Virus record (IMG/VR): IMGVR_UViG_3300024260_000002
Span: 117,623-181,622 of that record
Reading direction: 5' to 3' (one strand)
Source of the DNA: a virus
Length of the DNA: 64,000 nucleotides
Both the position numbers and the translations under genes were made by a program. The first letter of the stretch is position 1. Each line of letters opens with the position of its first letter. Of this stretch, positions 58,781 to 64,000 are shown piece after piece. The notes beneath the pieces are model-generated. The model made no database searches. It saw only the letters and a list, made by a program, of their open reading frames with translations, and had not been told where the DNA came from.

Positions 58781-58800
58781 GTTACCATAGAAATTAATGT
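58781..58800 (+). promoter_or_regulatory. Early-type promoter GTTACCATAGAAATTAATGT
   Basis: 28 bases before ATG 58828; preceded by AAGTACAAATA as at 43460. Confidence 0.52.
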
Positions 58801-58827
58801 ATTAGAAAAACAAAGGAGGACATTAAT

Positions 58828-58923
58828 ATGTCACAAGAAGAAATTGATAGGCTAGTAAAATTAGCAGAGAACCAAGAGATGCTAATCGCATCTCATACGC
58901 AAGAAAGCAATAATCTTAAATAG
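58828..58923 (+). CDS. Very small early protein (31 residues)
   Basis: MSQEEIDRLVKLAENQEM, a single amphipathic helix followed by a polar tail. Excellent AAAGGAGG ribosome-binding site and own promoter motif; 30 bases upstream of the HD-domain gene in the same transcript. Confidence 0.6.
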   Translation: MSQEEIDRLVKLAENQEMLIASHTQESNNLK

Positions 58924-58953
58924 ATTATTAGCTTTTTAATTTAAAGGAATACA

Positions 58954-59544
58954 ATGAACGAACTTAGTAAATATACAGTAAGAGAGTTTTTTAAGGAGTT
59001 TTATTTAAGTAATGATGACGCTCATCAAATTAGTCACGCTGATGATGTATGTGATTTAGCATTAACAATTAATAAGAAGCTTGGAGATTTATATAGTGAA
59101 GAGTATATAATATTAGCAAGTTATGCTCATGATATTTATTCAGATGAGTTAGGAAGAAAGAACCATCATAAATTAGCATATAGCTACATTATGAATACAA
59201 AGAGTGCTATATTTGAGACGATAAGCGACGAGGGTAAAGGTATCATCGCTTGCGCTGTATTTGAGCATAGAGCATCATATACAGGCGATTTTACTTCTAA
59301 ACTAAGTGAGATCATTAGTGCTGCAGATAGAGGAGTTCCAAACTATAAAGATATTTATAATAGAGCTTTAAAATATGCTAAGGGTGATCATAACCAGACT
59401 GAACTTCATATGATTGATAAGTATGGTAGAAACGGGTATGCTAAATATCCTGATGCTTATATTAAGATATTTAAAGAAGAGCTTGAAGAGCTTTATACTA
59501 TTATTGATTCTTTGAATCCAGAGACAAGAAAGGACATAGCATAA
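58954..59544 (+). CDS. HD-domain phosphohydrolase
   Basis: A 196-residue protein. The metal-binding pattern is H in ISHADDV, HD in SYAHDIYSDE, HH in GRKNHHKLAY, H in FEHRASYTG and D in SAADRGV, consistent with the HD superfamily (nucleotidases and phosphodiesterases). It is expressed from the early-type plus-strand promoter and ended by a strong terminator. Substrate unknown; nucleotide or signal-nucleotide hydrolysis is plausible. Confidence 0.72.
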   Translation: MNELSKYTVREFFKEFYLSNDDAHQISHADDVCDLALTINKKLGDLYSEEYIILASYAHDIYSDELGRKNHHKLAYSYIMNTKSAIFETISDEGKGIIACAVFEHRASYTGDFTSKLSEIISAADRGVPNYKDIYNRALKYAKGDHNQTELHMIDKYGRNGYAKYPDAYIKIFKEELEELYTIIDSLNPETRKDIA

Positions 59545-59562
59545 GCTATGTCCTAGTTTTAT
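59532..59562 (+). terminator. Terminator after HD-domain gene
   Basis: GGACATAGC-ATAA-GCTATGTCC followed by TAGTTTTATTG. Confidence 0.75.
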
Positions 59563-59573
59563 TGTTTAGATTT

Positions 59574-60068
59574 TTAAATTGCCGGTACTTTTATTTGTAT
59601 ATGACCACTGAATGATTTTTCAACACTGGGCAGTTGATGTTTGATAAGTAATACATTATACGAAACAGCTGTATCCACCTGGACTTCATTTGAGACGGAA
59701 CTTGGTTTATTAGTATCTCCGTCAATAAAGTAATTCGTTACTACTGTGTCATATGTTATAACATGTTCAAATTTTTCAATAATTTCATAATTAACATATA
59801 TTTTACGATCCGGGCGGTATGTAGTTGTATATGTTTGTTCGTTTAAATCTGTAGTATTTGATAGAGTTAATATAGTACCATTAAATGTAAAATCGTGCAT
59901 AGTTTTTTCTTCATCAATCCATATAATTAATTTACCAGTTGCTGGTACATCTTGTGCTTTAATTTCCATTAAAGTAGGATTATATGAATTGTCTACATTA
60001 GCTGTTAAGTCAAATAGTAAAAAGGAAGCATCATCTGTAGTATATAAAGTACCTTTAGTAATATTCAT
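59574..60068 (-). CDS. Beta-rich hypothetical virion protein
   Basis: A 164-residue protein with alternating strands and Thr/Asn-rich turns (TYTTTYRPDRKIYVNYEIIE). No family is recognised. It is last in the minus-strand operon that begins beyond the right edge. A structural role fits the composition. Confidence 0.42.
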   Translation of the reverse strand: MNITKGTLYTTDDASFLLFDLTANVDNSYNPTLMEIKAQDVPATGKLIIWIDEEKTMHDFTFNGTILTLSNTTDLNEQTYTTTYRPDRKIYVNYEIIEKFEHVITYDTVVTNYFIDGDTNKPSSVSNEVQVDTAVSYNVLLIKHQLPSVEKSFSGHIQIKVPAI

Positions 60069-60078
60069 GATGTTATCC

Positions 60079-60813
60079 TTATTTACCTAATTCGTCAAAT
60101 CTACCTGCAATAATCTTTTCAAGATCGGTTTTCTCAGGGTCATATGTTCGTGTGATATTATCACTTACAGCATCTTTTGTATAACCATAATTATAACCAA
60201 CTCCTGAATTAAATCTATGTGCAGATTGTTTAGTCGAAATAGCATTGCTTTTTGTATATTTTTGATTTGAAGTTAAACGTGTAGGAATAAATCCTTCATC
60301 TGTATATTCACCATAAAGTAAAGTTAATATAGTTTCAATATGATGCATTTGTACATTTGTAGTACTTAATAGTTGATCATAAATTGCAACCGCATGTTTT
60401 TGTAAATCACCTCTTAGGTATTTAACTCTATTTTCAAATAGTTTATCAAGTACCATAATATCAGTAGCATTGCTCTTAGTACTAGCAAAACATATCAAAT
60501 CACCTTTATTAAAATAATATGTAGTTACACTACCATCTTTTTCATAAAAATCTGGTATAACTAGATTGATATCAAATTGAAAATATAATTGAAGTTCATC
60601 TTGTCCTTGGACTTCAATATTCAAAATACCAGGAATTTTGATAGACCCAACTAAAGTCTCAGATGATTCATCTGAGACATCAACAAGTTCTTCATCATCC
60701 AATTTTAATTCATCTGAATCGATTCTAATAATTAAATCCATATATGCAACAATACGATGTTCTTCTATGGTTAAATATTTTTCAATCTTTTCTTTAGTCG
60801 TTAATTTTGCCAT
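60079..60813 (-). CDS. Hypothetical virion-operon protein
   Basis: A 244-residue protein. The N-terminal two thirds are strand-rich with an acidic loop (ELVDVSDESSETLV). The C-terminal part (SNQKYTKSNAISTKQSAHRF) is polar. No family is recognised. It is preceded by the leader-like gene at 60828. Confidence 0.42.
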   Translation of the reverse strand: MAKLTTKEKIEKYLTIEEHRIVAYMDLIIRIDSDELKLDDEELVDVSDESSETLVGSIKIPGILNIEVQGQDELQLYFQFDINLVIPDFYEKDGSVTTYYFNKGDLICFASTKSNATDIMVLDKLFENRVKYLRGDLQKHAVAIYDQLLSTTNVQMHHIETILTLLYGEYTDEGFIPTRLTSNQKYTKSNAISTKQSAHRFNSGVGYNYGYTKDAVSDNITRTYDPEKTDLEKIIAGRFDELGK

Positions 60814-60827
60814 TTATAGTCCTTTGT

Positions 60828-61082
60828 TTATTTATCTTCTTCTACTGCTGCTTGTTCTTTAGTTGGAGCCGTATTAGGATGAGACCCTTTACGTTCAAGA
60901 GCTTTTAATTCATCTGTATCATAAATAGATGACATATATTCAGTATTAGTTCCTTCGAACTTCTCTTCTTTCTTTGCAACTCTTTCCATCTCAGCTTCTG
61001 GTCCTTTACGATCTTCTTGAGCTGCCATATTAATTTCTTTAAGTTTTTTAAGAACTGGATTCTTATCTATTTCTACTTTCAT
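60828..61082 (-). CDS. Small charged protein with degenerate leader
   Basis: An 84-residue protein starting MKVEIDKNPVLKKLKE. The beginning fits the shared leader (M-K-V-x-x-D-K) but the L-I-L-E is replaced; L-K-E at 14-16 is the only matching site. The body is highly charged. It overlaps the upstream stop (TAATG). Confidence 0.45.
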   Translation of the reverse strand: MKVEIDKNPVLKKLKEINMAAQEDRKGPEAEMERVAKKEEKFEGTNTEYMSSIYDTDELKALERKGSHPNTAPTKEQAAVEEDK

Positions 61083-61240
61083 TATTTACCCTTCTGATTT
61101 GCTTTGGTTCTATCTCTAGATGTTTTTAACATTCTATGTCTAGCGATAGTTTCTTTTGAAGCCTTTTCTTTTTTACCAATTCTGGATAAATTAGACTCAC
61201 TTAAATATTTTTCTTTATATACTTGTTGAAGTGTTTGCAT
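61082..61240 (-). CDS. Small basic protein
   Basis: A 52-residue protein (MQTLQQVYKEKYLSESNLSR, then Lys/Arg-rich). It overlaps the Acb1-like gene end by 1 base and the next gene start (TAATG). YLSES may be a weak leader site. Possibly nucleic-acid binding. Confidence 0.48.
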   Translation of the reverse strand: MQTLQQVYKEKYLSESNLSRIGKKEKASKETIARHRMLKTSRDRTKANQKGK

Positions 61241-61779
61241 TATTTCTTTTCCTTATTATCTTTATTGTCTTTATCATCTTTTAAAGAATCTTCGACCCAA
61301 TCTTCATTAAGTGGACTTATTCGTTCTTGAATGATTTCAATAGTATTACCAATAAATGGTTTAGTAAGATCTTTATTTTTTTTAAAGTCTAGATCAAAAC
61401 CTTTACAGTTATACATCAATGTAACATGAGCTGTGTAATTAGGATAATCCGTAGTTGCACCTGATTTAATAGCTCTTTGGAATTGAGTTTCACACCAAGG
61501 ACATTCTAAAACAACATGAAGATTCTTTCCTTCATCTGTATCAAAATGACCAAAGCCTTTTATCTTAATAAGCTTTGATATAGTATCTTCTGCTTTTCCA
61601 TCAACTTGTTTTGTTCCCTTAGATGTCTTTAGAAAAGGAACAGGTTTTGAAGAGTATGTTAATGTACAATGATATGCATCTGTAAAGTCTTTTTTAAGAC
61701 CAAAACTTTTTATTATACTATCTAATTTTTTATTACTTTCTTTCGAGAAAATAATGTCTGCGTAAGTACCTTGTGCCAT
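61240..61779 (-). CDS. acb1: Acb1-like 2H phosphoesterase (anti-CBASS)
   Basis: A 179-residue protein. Two H-x-T motifs, YHCTLTYSS and YTAHVTLMYN, are the 2H-phosphoesterase signature. Flanking segments GTYADIIFSKESNKKLDSII, KGFGHFD, LHVVLECP and TTDYPNY resemble T4 Acb1 (gene 57B), which cleaves the cyclic oligonucleotide signals of CBASS. A ~20-residue Lys/Asp tail (KDDKDNKDNKEKK) is additional. Activity on the host's own messenger is inferred. Confidence 0.72.
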   Translation of the reverse strand: MAQGTYADIIFSKESNKKLDSIIKSFGLKKDFTDAYHCTLTYSSKPVPFLKTSKGTKQVDGKAEDTISKLIKIKGFGHFDTDEGKNLHVVLECPWCETQFQRAIKSGATTDYPNYTAHVTLMYNCKGFDLDFKKNKDLTKPFIGNTIEIIQERISPLNEDWVEDSLKDDKDNKDNKEKK

Positions 61780-61802
61780 TTGATTCCTTTTTAATTATTA
61801 AC

Positions 61803-62474
61803 TTACATCGATTGTTTATCAAATTCTCTATCTCTAACTCTTGCAGTTAAAATATTAGGATTTGTATGATGCATCTTATTATATACTTTCTTTTGACCAT
61901 CAACATCACCGTCTAGAACAGAATCAAAATATCGCTTACCATTTCCATGACCAGCAAGTGAACCCATTGTTAAATTAGTTTGTTGTTGTCTTGATAATTG
62001 ATTAGCATCTTTATGAATTTTAGCATCATCTATCCAATCCATATTTCTAGCGATTTTAGGCATATCTCTATTGATTCGATTTATACCAGTAGTTACAGAA
62101 TCATTAGTATTTTGATATAATCCTTTCGCACTAGTAAAACCATTATCACCAACAGTCTTTCCTGAATTTTCAATGTTTCCAAGAGTCTTCATAAATCTAT
62201 GTGAATTATCTACAGATTTTTCATAAGGTAATCCAAAACGTTCAGATTGATCTCTAATGATTCTTAATGAATTTTTATTGAATTCATCATATTTTGATTT
62301 TAAAATATTAGAACCTTTTGTAGGTTCTTGATGCTGACCTAGAATCTTTTCATCTTGTAAATGATTATCTAATGATTCCCCATTATTTTCAATAGCTTCT
62401 TCATTAGATACACCATTTATTAAATCTTGTAAATAACTTTCAACTATTAAGTGTTTTTTGATTTTATAAATCAC
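61803..62474 (-). CDS. Leader-bearing transglycosylase-like protein
   Basis: A 223-residue protein. GTG 62474 starts MIYKIKKHLIVESY, the shared leader with I-V-E. Residues ~95-125 (GNIENSGKTVGDNGFTSAKG followed by LYQ) match the catalytic-Glu region of lysozyme/transglycosylase domains, which cut peptidoglycan glycan strands. The rest is helical. If the leader directs packaging, this enzyme would be ejected with the DNA to open the cell wall from within the virion. Confidence 0.58.
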   Translation of the reverse strand: MIYKIKKHLIVESYLQDLINGVSNEEAIENNGESLDNHLQDEKILGQHQEPTKGSNILKSKYDEFNKNSLRIIRDQSERFGLPYEKSVDNSHRFMKTLGNIENSGKTVGDNGFTSAKGLYQNTNDSVTTGINRINRDMPKIARNMDWIDDAKIHKDANQLSRQQQTNLTMGSLAGHGNGKRYFDSVLDGDVDGQKKVYNKMHHTNPNILTARVRDREFDKQSM

Positions 62475-62623
62475 TATTCACTCCTGTAAATATTTTGAGA
62501 TAACATAATTTTTAACATAAAAATTCTTTTATCTAATGTTCTTAAATATGATTTATCTTCTTGTGCGATATTCTTTAAATCGTTTGAAATTTCTTTTTTA
62601 TCTCTATAATACCGAAATAACAT
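62474..62623 (-). CDS. Small helical protein
   Basis: A 49-residue protein (MLFRYYRDKKEISNDLKNIA) that overlaps the next gene's GTG start (TAGTG) and lies directly after the peptidase gene (ATG 62623, peptidase stop 62624). Its end carries the ACAGGAG site of the transglycosylase. Function unknown. Confidence 0.48.
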   Translation of the reverse strand: MLFRYYRDKKEISNDLKNIAQEDKSYLRTLDKRIFMLKIMLSQNIYRSE

Positions 62624-63262
62624 TTATTTACTCCAAATAACTTTACCATTTGTATTATCTGTAGTCGGTAGAATATCATCGGGAAAAAATACATCTCTTT
62701 TGATTAATCCAAAAAGCACAGATGTTTCTTTTAATTTCCAATTCGTTATATACTGGTAAGGCTTCATTATGTAATAAATTAATTCACTACATGAAAAAAA
62801 TCTACTTACTTCATCTTCTTCTTCAAAGATAAAATCATAATCGTACGGAACACCTATTTTTCCTTTAGCTCTTTGTAAAATATCCATAATATTTGAGTGT
62901 TTTAGTTGTGGAAACCTTATAACTGCAACTCTGTCGGCTCTCATAAAACTAACTAAATCAGTATATTGTACATCTGGTGTCATTGAGTGTATTATTTTTT
63001 CATCGATTCCACCAACATATAACGACGCATGGCTATACTTTCCTGCTATAAAATATCCATCAAGGTACTTATCATAACCTCTGAGAATAATATCTCCTGC
63101 TCGAATAATGTCTCTCACTTCATAATAAGAATCGCCTTTTAGTTTAAAAGTCGTTGGTTCAACTACTACCCAAAATGGGTATGGATGAATTTTTATATGA
63201 GCGAATATCTTTAAAAAACCTGATTGTAATTTATATCTCAGCTTGTCTAACTTTTTTAACAT
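62624..63262 (-). CDS. YiiX/NlpC-P60-like cysteine peptidase
   Basis: A 212-residue protein. RAGDIILRGYDK, GKYSHASLYVGG (catalytic His), IIHSM, GKIGVPYDYDF and FFSCSELIYY (catalytic Cys) follow the permuted papain-fold order of YiiX/YebB-type proteins. The N-terminus is hydrophobic and basic. Family members cut peptide or lipid-acyl bonds in the cell wall or envelope. It is grouped with the transglycosylase, suggesting an entry or lysis role. Confidence 0.7.
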   Translation of the reverse strand: MLKKLDKLRYKLQSGFLKIFAHIKIHPYPFWVVVEPTTFKLKGDSYYEVRDIIRAGDIILRGYDKYLDGYFIAGKYSHASLYVGGIDEKIIHSMTPDVQYTDLVSFMRADRVAVIRFPQLKHSNIMDILQRAKGKIGVPYDYDFIFEEEDEVSRFFSCSELIYYIMKPYQYITNWKLKETSVLFGLIKRDVFFPDDILPTTDNTNGKVIWSK

Positions 63263-63271
63263 ATTTATTCC

Positions 63272-63400
63272 TTAGTGTGTGAAGTATGCTAGTGTAAAAA
63301 TAGCACTTACATAAAGCAAACATTGAGCTACGCAAAAATAAAATATAATATTACTCTCGCTTAGTATCCGTGCCTTTATCTTTTTTATCATGTTTATCAT
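63272..63400 (-). CDS. Small membrane protein
   Basis: A 42-residue protein with one transmembrane helix (IFYFCVAQCLLYVSAIFTLA) after a basic start (MINMIKKIKARI). AAAAGGA site upstream. It lies next to cell-wall enzymes, so a holin- or antiholin-like role is possible but unproven. Confidence 0.48.
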   Translation of the reverse strand: MINMIKKIKARILSESNIIFYFCVAQCLLYVSAIFTLAYFTH

Positions 63401-63416
63401 GTTTATAGTCCTTTTG

Positions 63417-63521
63417 TTAAGTCAACGAGGTGTATAAAGTATATGTAAGTGTAAATACATAGATGTATACTTCTGGAAAGTTGTCACAAAATTTGATAAT
63501 CTTTTTTAGAAATTTATACAT
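63417..63521 (-). CDS. Possible small membrane peptide
   Basis: A 34-residue frame (MYKFLKKIIKFCDNF, then a hydrophobic Tyr/Thr-rich segment). Weak ribosome-binding site. Listed because the spacing and direction fit the operon. Confidence 0.3.
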   Translation of the reverse strand: MYKFLKKIIKFCDNFPEVYIYVFTLTYTLYTSLT

Positions 63522-63540
63522 CTCTACTGCATCGTATTCA

Positions 63541-64000
63541 TTAGAAGAAGATTTTTAATAGTACAATCAATAATATGATTAAGTACACATATTTTTTATT
63601 TTTCTCAAACCATACCGCAGTATTCTTTTTTGCACTTAAATACCATCTATCCCATAAGTTGCCTATGAAATTATATGTTACATCTTCTATTTTACCGCCT
63701 ACATCAATCTTCTTAAAAGGATTAATCGTATCAATAATACTAGATGTTGTACTCTTTACTGTCCCTACCACTGTCTTTACTGTTCCTATTACTGACCCTA
63801 TTACTGGTCTTACTACTTTCTCTTTAGTTTCATCAACTACTTCATCAACTACTTCTTTAGTTTCATCAACTACTTCCTCAACTACTTCTTTAGTTTCATC
63901 AACTACTTTCTCAACTACTTCTTTAGTTTCATCAACTACTTTCTCAACTACTTCTTTAGTTTCATCAACTACTTTCTCAACTACTTCTTTAGTTTCATCA
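63541..64000 (-). CDS. 11-residue-repeat protein with C-terminal membrane anchor (partial)
   Basis: The frame enters from the right edge. The visible part begins with at least six tandem copies of D-E-T-K-E-V-V-E-K-V-V encoded by 33-base units (63820-64000). It continues through PVIGSVIGTVKTVVGTVK and NPFKKIDV, and ends in a transmembrane helix (YVYLIILLIVLLKIFF). Eleven-residue amphipathic repeats with T-K-E cores resemble LEA and synuclein-type membrane-binding helices. A tail-anchored protein acting at the membrane is inferred; its N-terminus is unseen. Confidence 0.6.
   Translation of the reverse strand, partial: DETKEVVEKVVDETKEVVEKVVDETKEVVEKVVDETKEVVEEVVDETKEVVDEVVDETKEKVVRPVIGSVIGTVKTVVGTVKSTTSSIIDTINPFKKIDVGGKIEDVTYNFIGNLWDRWYLSAKKNTAVWFEKNKKYVYLIILLIVLLKIFF
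63820..64000. repeat. 33-base tandem repeats
   Basis: Copies of a unit beginning tttagtttcatcaactactt, varying mainly at two positions, encode the 11-residue repeats of the protein above and run off the edge. Confidence 0.9.

Noticed and set aside
63820-64000. Tandem repeats resembling a CRISPR array
   Set aside because: Units are 33 bases without spacers and keep an open frame encoding 11-residue repeats.

Overview
The window is a stretch of a very AT-rich genome of a large tailed phage (myovirus-like, probably a jumbo phage). Nearly all genes lie on the minus strand in tight late operons. Hallmarks are a large terminase, a portal protein, tail-fibre and baseplate-like proteins, a two-piece multisubunit RNA polymerase beta subunit, an Rz/Rz1-type spanin pair, an endolysin and a UvsW-type helicase. 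The spanin pair implies a Gram-negative host. A PAS-HD-GYP protein in the style common in Campylobacterota, together with the strong AT bias, makes a host such as Arcobacter or Sulfurimonas plausible, but this is inference.

Layout. Positions 1-6124 hold tail fibre and appendage genes. Positions 6125-18067 hold a core-like acidic protein, the portal, a tail or baseplate protein, a very large virion protein and the terminase. Positions 18068-31504 are a dense cluster of small proteins that nearly all begin with the same short leader, M-(K/I)-x(4)-K-x-L-I-L-E, mixed with spanins, a metallophosphoesterase and connector-like proteins. Positions 31623-40116 carry virion proteins and the split RNA polymerase beta gene, whose halves are separated by two homing endonucleases and a leader minigene. 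Positions 40215-50557 are an accessory region: nuclease, CYTH enzyme, polysaccharide deacetylase, PAS-HD-GYP phosphodiesterase, small plus-strand early genes, tRNA-Glu, glycosyltransferase, HU-like protein and endolysin. Positions 50677-58272 carry an Apyc1-like metallo-beta-lactamase-fold protein, a ParM/ParR-like pair interrupted by homing endonucleases, and the UvsW-like helicase. Positions 58273-59544 form an early promoter cluster with small plus-strand genes. Positions 59574-64000 return to minus-strand genes, including an Acb1-like 2H phosphoesterase, a leader-bearing transglycosylase, a papain-like peptidase and an 11-residue-repeat membrane protein that runs off the edge.

Main themes. 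(1) The repeated leader ends in I/L-x-E and resembles the capsid-targeting peptides that the T4 prohead protease removes from internal head proteins. It probably marks a battery of proteins packaged in the head and delivered with the DNA; many have glycine-zipper membrane segments. (2) Three proteins may erase nucleotide second messengers (Acb1-like, Apyc1-like, HD-GYP), suggesting defence against CBASS/Pycsar-type immunity and manipulation of c-di-GMP. (3) Eight homing endonuclease genes lie here. Most sit exactly at a gene start, with the host gene's ribosome-binding site recreated inside the endonuclease 3' end. (4) Two repeated promoter-like motifs occur: TAACAAAT, usually next to a terminator and before late operons, and TTACCATAGAAAT, before early genes and as perfect inverted pairs.

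All functions come from reading motifs by eye. No database search was possible.
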